A stretch of DNA of 64,000 nucleotides from Chloroflexota bacterium (lineage in GTDB: Bacteria > Chloroflexota > Anaerolineae > Anaerolineales > Villigracilaceae), in contig JACRBL010000034.1 of the NCBI GenBank assembly GCA_016234485.1, positions 1 through 64,000 on the forward strand. The letters run 5' to 3'. Shown piece by piece: positions 39,115 through 47,810 of the stretch (the stretch's first letter is position 1; the number at the start of each line of letters is the position of its first letter). Under the pieces are notes generated by a model. The model did not search any database, had not been told where the DNA came from, and worked only from the letters and a program-made list of their open reading frames with translations. Both the position numbers and the translations under genes were made by a program.

Positions 39115-40368
39115 TCAGGTCAAAAATACCTTTTCAGCGGCGCTGGCTTGCGAAGCGTTTAGCGGCACAAGGAACGAAAAACGACTGCCCTTGCCTTCGA
39201 CGCTCTCGGCCCAAATGCGGCCGCCGTGCATTTCGATCATGGCCTTCGCCACCGAAAGCCCCAGCCCCATGCCGCCATGCTTGCGCGTGAGATGCGTCTC
39301 CACCTGGTAGAAGCGCTCGAAGATGCGCTCGAGGTCTTTTTGCGGGATGCCAACCCCATCGTCCGCGACAGAGACGCGCACGTAACCCGGCACGGCCTCG
39401 GCCCGCACGAAGATGTGTCCGCCCGAATCGGTGAACATGATGGCGTTCCGCACGAGATGACTCAGGGCCACTTCGATCTTGCCCGCTTCGCCCTCGACCA
39501 TCAGGCTGGCCGCGGGGACTTCAGCGCGCAGGGCCACGCCCTTGCGACGCGCATCCTCGTGGAATGATTCGACCACGTCTTGCACGATGCGTTTCATCGA
39601 AACCTGTTTCTGACGCACGCGGGCCGCGCCGCTCTGATAGTTATCCACACTGGCGAGATTTTCGACGATCTCTTTCAGGCGCGTGGCATTGCGGATGATG
39701 AGTTCCAATTGTTCGTGATATTCCTTGCCCGCCAGTTCACGTAAAAATGTGGCGTGCCCCAGAATCAGCCCCAGCGGAGTCCGCAGTTCGTGGGAGGTGA
39801 TGGCGATAAAGTCCGATTTGAGGCGTTCGAAACTGGCCGCCTCGTTGGAGGCGCGCTCCACCTTTTCTTCCAAATCGTGGTTGTGGATCGCGAAGGCGGC
39901 CACCGCGGCGAGGGTCTCTAGGATAATGACATCTTCCTCGGTATAATTGACATCGCCCTTTTTGTTGACCGTTTCGATCACGCCGATCGGCCCGCCGTTA
40001 AAGATGAGCGGCGCGGCCAGAATGGAGTGGGTGTGCGAACCCGTCAGGCGGTCCACTTCCTTGTAATGACGGAGGTCGTGGGCGGTATCCTGCACCACCA
40101 GCGGACGGGCATGACGGAACGTCCAGCCCGCGGCGGAACCTTCCAATGGAACCTGCACGCCGCGCAGAAAGTCTGACTGATCATCCAACGAAGCCGCGAT
40201 GAACGAAAGCATATCGGTGTTGGAATCGTAGCGCAAAATCGAGGTCGACTCGCTGGCGAGCAGCTCGCAGGTTTCATCCACGATGGTTTGCAGGAGCGAA
40301 TCGAACTTCAACGATTCGCCCAGCATCTGGATCACGGTTAGCAGGCGTTTGGTGCGGTCTAGTTCCAT
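39115..40368 (-). CDS. soluble GAF-domain sensor histidine kinase
   Basis: 417 residues, no membrane segment. GAF covers about 15-160 (FDSLLQTIVDETCELLASES). HisKA has the phospho-acceptor His in FIAITSHELRTPLGLILGHA. HATPase_c has N (LVRNAIMFTDSGGH), G1 (VADDGVGIPQKDL), F (FERFYQVE) and G2 (GGMGLGLSVAKAMIEMHGG) boxes. No response regulator is adjacent. A -10 TATAAT on the minus strand lies about 13 bases before the ATG, so the leader is very short. Confidence 0.93.
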   Translation of the reverse strand: MELDRTKRLLTVIQMLGESLKFDSLLQTIVDETCELLASESTSILRYDSNTDMLSFIAASLDDQSDFLRGVQVPLEGSAAGWTFRHARPLVVQDTAHDLRHYKEVDRLTGSHTHSILAAPLIFNGGPIGVIETVNKKGDVNYTEEDVIILETLAAVAAFAIHNHDLEEKVERASNEAASFERLKSDFIAITSHELRTPLGLILGHATFLRELAGKEYHEQLELIIRNATRLKEIVENLASVDNYQSGAARVRQKQVSMKRIVQDVVESFHEDARRKGVALRAEVPAASLMVEGEAGKIEVALSHLVRNAIMFTDSGGHIFVRAEAVPGYVRVSVADDGVGIPQKDLERIFERFYQVETHLTRKHGGMGLGLSVAKAMIEMHGGRIWAESVEGKGSRFSFLVPLNASQASAAEKVFLT

Positions 40369-40422
40369 GGCGGCGTGCCAGATTATACTTTAGGGCTGAA
40401 AAGTTGTTGACAAGTCAAGGGC

Positions 40423-40603
40423 ATCCGAAAGTTTCACTTTTCGGATCGTGTAAGAATATCCCGAAGAAACGCTTCGGGATTCCAAATCAAGGCTCTCCTG
40501 TTTCTGACGGAACGAAGCATGGAATTGCAAGTTCCTTGCCGCGAATTACACGAATTTTGCGAATGGCTTTCGAAAATTCGTATAATTCGCGAAATTCGCG
40601 GCA
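40423..40603. repeat. three successive hairpins in the gap before ino1
   Basis: (1) ATCCGAAAGT/ACTTTTCGGAT at about 40425-40448; (2) CCCGAAG/CTTCGGG at about 40461-40482; (3) a 68-base imperfect palindrome from TGCCGCGAATTACACGAA to its complement at 40603, built of GCGAATT words. None has a U-tract. No gene is seen in the 295-base gap. Confidence 0.65.
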
Positions 40604-40663
40604 GGGGTTCCGATTTTCCCGCTAAAAACATTCGAGCCCCAATTAATAGACAAGGAGAACGAA

Positions 40664-41749
40664 ATGCCCAGCAAAAAAGTACGCGTTGCCATCATCGGAG
40701 TCGGCAATTGCGCCTCGTCCCTCGTGCAGGGAGTGGAGTTTTACAAGAACGCCAAGGAAAGCGACACCATCCCAGGCATCATGCACACGCGCCTGGGCGG
40801 ATACCACATCCGCGACATCGAATTCACCATCGGTATTGACATCAACGCCACCAAGGTTGGCAAGGACATCTCGGAGGCTATCTTCGCCGAGCCGAACAAC
40901 ACCTTCAAGTTCATTGACGTCCCCAAGTTGAATGTGCCAGTGGTGCGCGGCATGACTCACGATGGCCTCGGCAAGTACCTCTCGCAGGTCATCACCAAAG
41001 CGCCTGGCCCCACTGCCGACATCGTGAAATTGCTCAAAGACACCAAGACCGACGTGGTGATCAACTTCCTGCCCGTCGGCTCCGAGATGGCGACCAAATG
41101 GTACGTGGAACAGGTCATCGAGGCGGGCTGTGGATTCGTGAACGGTATCCCTGTTTTCATCGCCTCATCGGAATATTGGGGCAAACGCTTCCGCGACGCG
41201 AAACTGCCCATCCTCGGCGACGACATCAAATCGCAGGTTGGCGCGACCATTTTGCACCGCGTCCTCACCACGCTATTCGTGGATCGCGGCGTAAAGATCG
41301 ACCGCACTTACCAACTCAACTTCGGCGGCAACACCGACTTCCTTAATATGCTCGAACGCGAGCGCCTAGAGAGCAAGAAAATTTCCAAGACCAATGCGGT
41401 CACATCCATGATCCCCTATCAACTGGACGCGGGCGATGTTCACGTCGGCCCGTCGGATCACGTCCCCTGGCTGACCGACCGCAAGTGGTGTTACATCCGC
41501 ATGGAGGGAACCACCTTCGGCAACGTGCCGCTCAACCTCGAAGCCAAACTCGAAGTGTGGGACAGCCCCAACTCGGCGGGCGTGATGATCGACGCCCTGC
41601 GCTGTGCCAAGATCGCCATGGATCGCGGTTTGAGCGGACCGATCGTGGGACCCTCATCCTACTTCTTCAAGACTCCTCCCAAGCAATTCCGCGACGATGT
41701 CTGCCGCGAGAAGGTGGAGGCGTTTGTGAAGGGTGAGAGTAATGAATAA
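40664..41749 (+). CDS. ino1: myo-inositol-1-phosphate synthase
   Basis: 361 residues, the short bacterial form. It has an N-terminal NAD-binding Rossmann fold ([20 protein letters not shown]), [18 protein letters not shown], then the family's [20 protein letters not shown] and [13 protein letters not shown]. It converts glucose-6-phosphate to inositol-1-phosphate, feeding phosphatidylinositol-type lipids or inositol solutes. The ribosome site is AAGGAGAACGAA. It is followed by a word repeat and a deacetylase lipoprotein on the same strand. Confidence 0.95.
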   Translation: MPSKKVRVAIIGVGNCASSLVQGVEFYKNAKESDTIPGIMHTRLGGYHIRDIEFTIGIDINATKVGKDISEAIFAEPNNTFKFIDVPKLNVPVVRGMTHDGLGKYLSQVITKAPGPTADIVKLLKDTKTDVVINFLPVGSEMATKWYVEQVIEAGCGFVNGIPVFIASSEYWGKRFRDAKLPILGDDIKSQVGATILHRVLTTLFVDRGVKIDRTYQLNFGGNTDFLNMLERERLESKKISKTNAVTSMIPYQLDAGDVHVGPSDHVPWLTDRKWCYIRMEGTTFGNVPLNLEAKLEVWDSPNSAGVMIDALRCAKIAMDRGLSGPIVGPSSYFFKTPPKQFRDDVCREKVEAFVKGESNE

Positions 41750-41807
41750 AACGTAAAACGTAATTGCTTTTGCAGTTTACGATTTACGTTTTACGATTTA
41801 CGAATTC
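41750..41807. repeat. short-word inverted repeat, AACGTAAAACG type
   Basis: AAAACGTAAAACGTAA and TTACGATTTACGTTTTACG. Words of both orientations flank a short loop between ino1 and the deacetylase gene. A similar block lies at 55672-55703. Confidence 0.75.
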
Positions 41808-41810
41808 CAA

Positions 41811-42986
41811 ATGACTCGCATCTTCCTCTCCCTCACCCTGCTCGCGGTTATCCTGACGGCTTGCGCCACCGACGCGCCTCCCGCGCCGACCATTGACGCG
41901 AATGCGGCGATGACGCAGGCCTTCGCAACGGTCAACGCCGCGCTGACCGCGACCGCCCAAATGTCCGCGCCGAGCGAAACGCCCGTCCCGTCCGCGACGC
42001 CGACGCGCAGCGGTCCGCCGCCCGCACTTCCGCCCCTGTATCGGTCGGGCGCGTTGAATCCGCTCGATGTGCCGCACGCGTACATTTCCGATTCGTGCCA
42101 ATATCTCAAAGCCAAATGGGACCCGAGTAACAGCGCGCCCGGCACGATCGTGATGGCGATCATGTTTCACAGCATCGAGGGGGGCGTGCAGAGTTCGTCC
42201 AACCCGATGCATGTTGGCTCGGGCGATTTCAAGCGCTTGATGAAGAACCTGCACGACTTCGGCTTTCAGGCCATCACCGCCAACCAACTGGCGGACTTTT
42301 TGGACACCAACGCGAAGATCCCCGCGCGCTCGGTGATTCTGATTCAAGATGACCGTCACTCCGCGGAAAATTACAACGATTGGTTTCGCCCCTATTGGCA
42401 GGAACTCGGCTGGCCTGTGGTGAACGCGTGGATCAGTTTCGACGACAGCATCCGCACGCGCATCCTTCAAGAAAATATCGCGCTGGGACAGGAAGGCCTC
42501 GTAGATTTCCAATCGCACGGGACGATCCACAACATCAATATGACGGACGCATCGAGCGACGAGTACATCCGCAGTGAGTTTCAGGGATCGGTGACCGACC
42601 TGGAGCAAAACTTCGGCAAGAAGCCGGTCGCCATCATCTGGCCGGGCGGCGGATTCGGAATCCGCCCTGTGCAGATCGCGCGAGAATTCGGCTACCGCAT
42701 CGGATTCACCACCCACCCGCGCGGCCCGATCATGTTCAACTGGATTCCGCTGGCCGATGCCGACGACCCTGGCCGCCCGGCCTACGTCTCGGAGGGATAC
42801 GTCAACGATCCGCGCATGGTACTGCCGCGCTACTGGCCTTCGCAGGTGCTGGCAAACCTGGATACGATCCGCATCATCAGCCAGGAAGCCGCCGCCTACG
42901 CCGAACAGAGCAGGGCCGTGGAAATGGAATACTATGATATCGTTTGCGCGCCGACACTTGGGCCAATTCCTGCCGCCGTTCCTTAA
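41811..42986 (+). CDS. polysaccharide-deacetylase-like lipoprotein
   Basis: 391 residues. The lipoprotein signal is MTRIFLSLTLLAVILTAC. A Thr/Pro linker leads to a NodB-like barrel with PARSVILIQDDRHSAENY where family members have TFDD, VDFQSHGTIHNINM as the zinc His motif, and VAIIWPGGGFG as the RxPYG-like motif. Asp-Asp is present but the motif order deviates, so activity on cell-wall or external glycans is likely yet unproven. It is anchored outside the membrane. Confidence 0.85.
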   Translation: MTRIFLSLTLLAVILTACATDAPPAPTIDANAAMTQAFATVNAALTATAQMSAPSETPVPSATPTRSGPPPALPPLYRSGALNPLDVPHAYISDSCQYLKAKWDPSNSAPGTIVMAIMFHSIEGGVQSSSNPMHVGSGDFKRLMKNLHDFGFQAITANQLADFLDTNAKIPARSVILIQDDRHSAENYNDWFRPYWQELGWPVVNAWISFDDSIRTRILQENIALGQEGLVDFQSHGTIHNINMTDASSDEYIRSEFQGSVTDLEQNFGKKPVAIIWPGGGFGIRPVQIAREFGYRIGFTTHPRGPIMFNWIPLADADDPGRPAYVSEGYVNDPRMVLPRYWPSQVLANLDTIRIISQEAAAYAEQSRAVEMEYYDIVCAPTLGPIPAAVP

Positions 42987-43023
42987 TCGGCTGGCTCATT
43001 CCATCTTCAGGATTTACTACAAC

Positions 43024-43362
43024 ATGGGCGACTGTATCTTCTGCAAAATCGTGGACGGCTCCGCGCCCGCGGACATCGTCCACCGCGACGAACGAGTGAC
43101 GGCCTTCCGTGACCTGCATCCCGCCGCGCCAACGCACATTCTCATCGTTCCGAATCGCCACATCCACTCAGTCAACGCGCTCGAAACAGCGGACGCCGAA
43201 ATCGTGGGACACATGCTTGTGATCGCCAAAGAGCTCGCGGCCAAAGAGAATCTCAGCGATGGATTCCGCCTCGTCACGAACACCGGGCCGCAAGCAGGAC
43301 AGACCGTCTTTCACATGCACTTGCACCTGCTGGGGGGACGTCAACTGCGGGCGATGGGATGA
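43024..43362 (+). CDS. HIT-family nucleotide-binding protein (HinT-like)
   Basis: 112 residues, full HinT length. MGDCIFCKIVDGSAPADIVH, then the triad HMHLHLLGG and the final RQLRAMG. It hydrolyses purine nucleotide phosphoramidates. The ATG at 43024 is chosen because the protein begins with the family N-terminus there; the longer open frame overlaps the deacetylase gene. A strong terminator follows. Confidence 0.95.
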   Translation: MGDCIFCKIVDGSAPADIVHRDERVTAFRDLHPAAPTHILIVPNRHIHSVNALETADAEIVGHMLVIAKELAAKENLSDGFRLVTNTGPQAGQTVFHMHLHLLGGRQLRAMG

Positions 43363-43365
43363 CAT

Positions 43366-43411
43366 AAAAAAACCTGGTTTCCGCCGAAGGCGAGAAACCA
43401 GGTTTTTTTTC
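43366..43411. terminator. bidirectional terminator
   Basis: AAAAAACCTGGTTTC and GAAACCAGGTTTTTT arms with an inner CGCC/GGCG hairpin. It serves the HIT gene (plus) and the LysM gene (minus). Confidence 0.92.
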
Positions 43412-43412
43412 T

Positions 43413-44252
43413 TTATCTTCCCTTGAACTTACTGGAAGGCTTTCTCATTTGCAGGGCATACCAGCCCATGCCCACCCCCGCCAACAACAGAATCCCACCG
43501 AGAACGCCCATCACGGGGAATTTGCCCGTCGCTTGCGGCTCGGGCGTCTCTGGCTCGGCTTGAATGGTCTTGGACTGCGCGCCGAAGGCCATCATAACCG
43601 TTTCGCCCGCCTTCACGTCCAACCGATAGGTGATCTCGGAGGTGGGATTGAAACCCTCCGGAACCGCGATGCTCACGTTGTATGTTCCCTCTGGCACATC
43701 ATCAAAACAGGTGCGGATGGGTTCCGCGTCGGCGTCTAATTGGTTGACGGTGCTTTTCGTGTCGGTGTACGCGCCGTTGATATCCGTCACGCTCACCTGT
43801 CCACCCTCGATGCCAAACTCGGTTTCGGCGCGCGTGGCGTTGCCGTCCAAGTCATCGTAAAGCAGGATGCAGACCGCGGTGGTCCCCGAAAAGGGCGTGG
43901 GCGTGGGCGGCGCGATGGTGGGTGTGGGCGAGGGTCCCGGCGTGGGCGTGTATGAAGCGGGGCCGCCGATTCCCAGCAGGAGTTCCATCCCCGGCACAAG
44001 GTTCGAGCAGTCCGTTTCCAGTTGCGGATTTTGCTGATAGAGTTGCTCGAGGCCGATCCCGTTCAACGCGGCAATGCTGATGCAGTTATCGCCTTCCTTG
44101 ACGATGTAAATGATGCGCCCGTCGGGTTGAGGCGTGGGCGTGGCATACTGAATCAACTGCGGATCGAGCGAAGCCTGCGCGGGAAGCGTCAGTGCGAAAA
44201 AGGCTACAAGAGCGGCAACCAGGCTGAGCGTTAGAAAGAAGCGTCGGTTCAT
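43413..44252 (-). CDS. secreted LysM protein with C-terminal membrane anchor
   Basis: 279 residues. A signal peptide (MNRRFFLTLSLVAALVAFFA) precedes one LysM (about 50-95, YIVKEGDNCISIAALNGIG), a Pro/Thr linker, an SdrD-B-like beta-sandwich (VCILLYDDLDGNATRAETEF) and a C-terminal helix (VLGGILLLAGVGMGWYALQM) with basic tail. It binds peptidoglycan and remains membrane-tethered. The ATG at 44252 gives a proper signal peptide; the longer frame overlaps the purA promoter region and is rejected. Confidence 0.88.
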   Translation of the reverse strand: MNRRFFLTLSLVAALVAFFALTLPAQASLDPQLIQYATPTPQPDGRIIYIVKEGDNCISIAALNGIGLEQLYQQNPQLETDCSNLVPGMELLLGIGGPASYTPTPGPSPTPTIAPPTPTPFSGTTAVCILLYDDLDGNATRAETEFGIEGGQVSVTDINGAYTDTKSTVNQLDADAEPIRTCFDDVPEGTYNVSIAVPEGFNPTSEITYRLDVKAGETVMMAFGAQSKTIQAEPETPEPQATGKFPVMGVLGGILLLAGVGMGWYALQMRKPSSKFKGR

Positions 44253-44274
44253 TTTCGGGATTATACCAGCGCGG

Positions 44275-44326
44275 CGGAGTCCGAAGTCTCCGACTTCGGG
44301 CAAAGTCAGAGACTTTGGAGTCCGTA
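44275..44326. repeat. double hairpin upstream of purA
   Basis: GGAGTCCGAAGTCTCCGACT is followed by AGTCAGAGACTTTGGAGTCC. Short inner stems CCGAAGTC/GACTTCGG and GTC...GAC and a long outer pairing are possible. It lies between the divergent LysM and purA genes. Confidence 0.55.
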
Positions 44327-44342
44327 CAATCCGCTCCCCTGA

Positions 44343-44348
44343 TATAAT
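44343..44348 (+). promoter_or_regulatory. purA -10 element
   Basis: TATAAT 22 bases before the purA ATG; AGGAGG ribosome site at 44361-44366. No clear -35. Confidence 0.5.
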
Positions 44349-44370
44349 TCCGTCCACCGCAGGAGGTCGC

Positions 44371-45660
44371 ATGTCACTGAATATTGTAATTGGCGCCCAA
44401 TGGGGCGATGAGGGCAAGGGGCGCATCGTGGATTTTCTGGCCGCGGGGGCCGATTTCGTGGCTCGTTACAACGGGGGCGATAACGCAGGCCATACTGTCA
44501 CCGTCGGCAGTAAGATTTTCAAACTCCATCTCGTGCCATCAGGCATCGTACATCCGCACACCACCGCTGTAATGGGCAACGGCATGGTCATCAACCCGCG
44601 CACACTGCTCGAAGAAATGACCGCCCTGCGCGGCGCGGGCGTGTCCATCGCGCCGCAACGCATGCACATTTCACCCGCCGCGCATCTCATCACCCCCGCG
44701 CACCGAGCGCTCGATAACGCCAACGAAGCCGCGCGCGGCAAAGGCAAGATCGGCACGACGGGACGCGGCATCGGCCCCGCCTACATGGACAAAGCCTCGC
44801 GTCACGGCCTGCGCATGGCGGACTTGCTCGCCCCCGACTTTGCCGACCGCCTGCGCGCCCACCTGCTCGAAGCCAATCGGACCTTGGGCATGCTCGGCGC
44901 GCCCCTGCTGGAAGTGGACGCGGAAGCCGAATCCTACCTCAACCACACCTCGCGTCTCGCGCTCTACATCCGCGACGTGGCGATGGAACTCTCGCTGGCC
45001 CTCAAGCAGGGACAGACCCTCCTCGCCGAAGGCGCGCAAGGGACTCTGCTCGATATTGACCACGGAACCTATCCCTTCGTGACGAGTTCCACCACCGTCG
45101 CCTCCGCCGCGTTGACGGGATTGGGCCTCGGCATGGACGCGGCCCGCGACGCCCGCGTCCTCGGCGTGACGAAAGCCTTCCAGACGCGCGTCGGCTCTGG
45201 CCCCTTCCCCACCGAGATCAAGGGCAAGGCATCCGAGCGCCTGCGCGGCACGGGAGCGAATCCCTGGGACGAATTTGGCACCACCACCGGCCGCCCACGC
45301 CGCGTCGGCTGGCTGGACGGAGTCCTTCTGCGCTACGCCGTGCGCGTTAACGGCTTGAACGAACTCATCATCACCAAACTCGACATCCTCTCTGGCATGG
45401 ACAAGATCAAACTCTGCACAGGCTACACCGTCAACAACGCCACTGTCCACGACCTGCCCGGCGGCGCAGACGGCCTCGCGGCCTGCACGCCCATCTACGA
45501 AGAATTGGATGGCTGGACCGAAGACGTCACCCAAGTCCGCAAGTGGAAACATCTCCCCAAGAACGCGCAGAAATATCTGGAAAAGATTTCAGCCATCGCC
45601 GAGACGCCGATCAAGTTGGTATCGCTTGGGCCAGAACGCGAACAGATTTTGGAGTTGTAG
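44371..45660 (+). CDS. purA: adenylosuccinate synthetase
   Basis: 429 residues. The GTP site is GAQWGDEGKGRIVDFLAAGA; then GGDNAGHTV, GTTGRGIGPAYMDKASR, DIDHGTYPFVTSS and C-terminal TKLDILSGMDKI. It catalyses IMP + Asp + GTP to adenylosuccinate in AMP synthesis. The ribosome site AGGAGG is well placed. It stands alone with its own terminator. Confidence 0.97.
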   Translation: MSLNIVIGAQWGDEGKGRIVDFLAAGADFVARYNGGDNAGHTVTVGSKIFKLHLVPSGIVHPHTTAVMGNGMVINPRTLLEEMTALRGAGVSIAPQRMHISPAAHLITPAHRALDNANEAARGKGKIGTTGRGIGPAYMDKASRHGLRMADLLAPDFADRLRAHLLEANRTLGMLGAPLLEVDAEAESYLNHTSRLALYIRDVAMELSLALKQGQTLLAEGAQGTLLDIDHGTYPFVTSSTTVASAALTGLGLGMDAARDARVLGVTKAFQTRVGSGPFPTEIKGKASERLRGTGANPWDEFGTTTGRPRRVGWLDGVLLRYAVRVNGLNELIITKLDILSGMDKIKLCTGYTVNNATVHDLPGGADGLAACTPIYEELDGWTEDVTQVRKWKHLPKNAQKYLEKISAIAETPIKLVSLGPEREQILEL

Positions 45661-45710
45661 GTTGGGGATTGGTAATTTGGGACGAGGATTAACACGGAGA
45701 GAAATTAACA

Positions 45711-45745
45711 AAGAGACCGCCTTCACAGGCGGCCTCTTCTTTTTC
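45711..45745. terminator. terminator between convergent genes
   Basis: AAAGAGACCGCC, TTCACA loop, GGCGGCCTCTT, then CTTTTT. On either side short words (GGTTGGGGATTGG; TTCTCTACTCTCTGTTCTCT) are repeated. Confidence 0.8.
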
Positions 45746-45778
45746 CACTGTTCTCTACTCTCTGTTCTCTACTCTCCC

Positions 45779-46792
45779 CTACTTCCCATACCTCTTCCGA
45801 ATCTCAGGCAAAAAGTATTCCTCAAAAAACTTATCCACATCATAATCAGGCTTCCAGGCCCAATCCTTGCGGGCGCGGGAATCGTCCACGTCTTCGGGCC
45901 ACGAGTCGACGATGCCCTGGCGACGCGGGTTCGGCTCGAAGGTGATGGTCGCGCCGGGGAAGGCCTGCGCGGCGCGGTCGCGGAACTCGCCCGCGGTCAA
46001 CGCGAAGGCCGCGATGTTGTAGACCTGGCTGGTCAGTTTCTCGCGCGGCACGTCCGTCAGCATCAGCAGGGATTTGATCGCGTCGGGCATCGCCATGAAC
46101 GAGATCTTCGTATCCTCGCGCACGAAGCACGAATAGGCCTGTCCCTGCGCCGCATGATGAAGCATCTCGGGGCCGTAGTCGCTCGTCCCGCCGCTGGGAA
46201 GCGTAAAAGCGGAGATCAGGCCCGGGAAGCGGATCGCCCGAAAGTCCAGCATGACCGGGGGGTTGGGGTCGAGGTGGCGCTGTCCGTTGAAGCGTCCGTA
46301 ATACATCCCCAATTTTTCGCAATAGAGTTTGTTGCAACCATACATCGTGTGCGGATTATCGTAATCCTCCTCTTTCACGCGTCCCGCCTTTTGCTTTTCC
46401 ACGCGGTCGGTCATGCCATATGCGGCGATGGAACTGGGAAACAAAAACTTGACCGACTTTTTATACTTTTCCGATTTATAAGCCGCCAGCATCAGCAATT
46501 GCATCGTTCCCTCCACGTTGATGCGGTGCGCCTCCTCGGTGGCCACCTCCGCCTTCGACGAGAGCGACGCGGCCAGGTGATAGATGATGTCGAAATCGTA
46601 ATCGTAGAATTGCTTGATGCGATTGACGAGGTCGCCCTGCACATGCTCGGCAGACATCGAACGGATCGAATCGGGAAGCGGAGCCAAATCCGCAGTGACG
46701 ACGCGGTAACCGCCGCGCGTCGCCATCCCTTGCACGAGCGCCTGCCCGATCTCGCCGCACGCGCCCGTCACCAACACAGACTTTTCTGTCAT
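45779..46792 (-). CDS. NAD-dependent SDR epimerase/dehydrogenase, threonine-dehydrogenase-like
   Basis: 337 residues. Extended SDR: VLVTGACGEIGQALV (NAD), FLFPSSIAAYG (Ser) and YGCNKLYCE (Tyr-x3-Lys). The C-terminal DDSRARKDWAWKPDYDVDKF resembles SDR-type L-threonine 3-dehydrogenases, but UDP-sugar epimerases are close, so the substrate is uncertain. The ATG at 46792 with CAGGAGAATCTA is preferred over the upstream TTG. It is divergent from the lipoprotein gene. Confidence 0.88.
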   Translation of the reverse strand: MTEKSVLVTGACGEIGQALVQGMATRGGYRVVTADLAPLPDSIRSMSAEHVQGDLVNRIKQFYDYDFDIIYHLAASLSSKAEVATEEAHRINVEGTMQLLMLAAYKSEKYKKSVKFLFPSSIAAYGMTDRVEKQKAGRVKEEDYDNPHTMYGCNKLYCEKLGMYYGRFNGQRHLDPNPPVMLDFRAIRFPGLISAFTLPSGGTSDYGPEMLHHAAQGQAYSCFVREDTKISFMAMPDAIKSLLMLTDVPREKLTSQVYNIAAFALTAGEFRDRAAQAFPGATITFEPNPRRQGIVDSWPEDVDDSRARKDWAWKPDYDVDKFFEEYFLPEIRKRYGK

Positions 46793-46893
46793 TAGATTCT
46801 CCTGAGTGGGTGTAACGCAAGATACGATCTTGCGCCACTTATTGTACAATACCTCTTGTGAATCAGCGCCTTTTTTCCATCCTGAAAATCCAG

Positions 46894-47742
46894 ATGAAAC
46901 TCACTTCTCTCCCCGTCATTGCGAGCGTTCTTTGCGAAGCAATCTCCTCCACGGCGCGGGGATTGCTTCGTCGGGGAAACCACCCTCCTCGCAACGACGT
47001 AGCGTTGGTTTTACTTTTGACTCTCCTCCTCGCCTCCTGCTCCGCGCTCGAACGCCCGACTCTCGGCACCGCTACGCCTCTCCCGCCGACGCCCACCCCG
47101 CGTCTTTCCCCGACCCCGATCTGGTTCCCGCCAACGGACACTCCCACCCCCTCCGCGTTGACCGTCCCGACCGCCACGCCCGATTACGCGCCCGGGCTGG
47201 GACGCATCCTCTACACCGACGACTTCACCGACCCGACGCTCTGGTCGGACCTCGGCACGGACTACATCCGCGACGGCCGCCTCACCCTGGCCGCCTCGGA
47301 CGGAACCTACCTCACCACCCTGCACGATAACCTGATCCTCGGCGACTTCTATGCCGAAGTGACCGCCCAACTCTCCCTCTGCCGCGGCGCGGACGAGTAT
47401 GGCTTGCTGGTGCGCGCCATCCCTGCTTCCTATTATCGTTTCACCGTTAACTGCAACGGCGAACTGAAAGCGGACCGCATCACCAACAGCCAGCGCGTCC
47501 CGCTCAAGATGCCCTTCCCCACCCTCGACGCGCCGCGCGGCAGTCCCGCGGAGGTGACGCTCGCCGTCTGGGCAGTGGGACGCGAACTGCGCTTCTTCCT
47601 CAACGGCCACTACCAATTCAGCGTGGACGATCCCGTCTTCCCGTCTGGCTCGTTCGGCTTCTTCGTCCGCGCTGCCGAGAACACGCCGATCACGGTGTCA
47701 TTCAAGGATTTGGTCATTCGGGCGGTGACGGCGAATCAGTGA
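46894..47742 (+). CDS. lipoprotein with LamG/DUF1080-like domain and a repeat-interrupted signal peptide
   Basis: 282 residues from the ATG at 46894; an in-frame GTG at 46858 is possible. The signal peptide is split. MKLTSLP is followed by about 30 residues (ASVLCEAISSTARGLLRRGN) from a CATTGCGAG repeat, then the hydrophobic core ALVLLLTLLLASC with lipobox LLAS-C. A Pro/Thr linker leads to a beta-sandwich (YTDDFTDPTLWSDLGTDYI, EYGLLVRAIPASYYRF, LRFFLNGHYQF). The fold suggests glycan binding, similar to the 5382 lipoprotein. Whether it is still exported is open. Confidence 0.75.
   Translation: MKLTSLPVIASVLCEAISSTARGLLRRGNHPPRNDVALVLLLTLLLASCSALERPTLGTATPLPPTPTPRLSPTPIWFPPTDTPTPSALTVPTATPDYAPGLGRILYTDDFTDPTLWSDLGTDYIRDGRLTLAASDGTYLTTLHDNLILGDFYAEVTAQLSLCRGADEYGLLVRAIPASYYRFTVNCNGELKADRITNSQRVPLKMPFPTLDAPRGSPAEVTLAVWAVGRELRFFLNGHYQFSVDDPVFPSGSFGFFVRAAENTPITVSFKDLVIRAVTANQ
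46912..47001. repeat. CATTGCGAG palindromic element, copy C, inside a signal peptide
   Basis: CGTCATTGCGAGCG at the left, CCTCGCAACGACG at the right, and inner GAAGCAATCTCC/GGGGATTGCTTCG. It is 90 bases, a multiple of three, so the lipoprotein frame is kept. Confidence 0.85.
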
Positions 47743-47810
47743 CACAGGTACACAAGTAGACAGGTAGATGGCGGTTGAGAAAGGGGCAAGCGCGGCCTTT
47801 GAGGGAATGG

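Noticed and set aside
40423-40603. Hairpin series before ino1 as a T-box or other riboswitch
   Set aside because: The three hairpins are simple palindromes of repeat words without the conserved boxes, and no terminator precedes the gene.
44253-44426. N-terminal extension of the LysM protein
   Set aside because: It overlaps the divergent purA promoter and the hairpin region; the signal peptide begins at the ATG at 44252.
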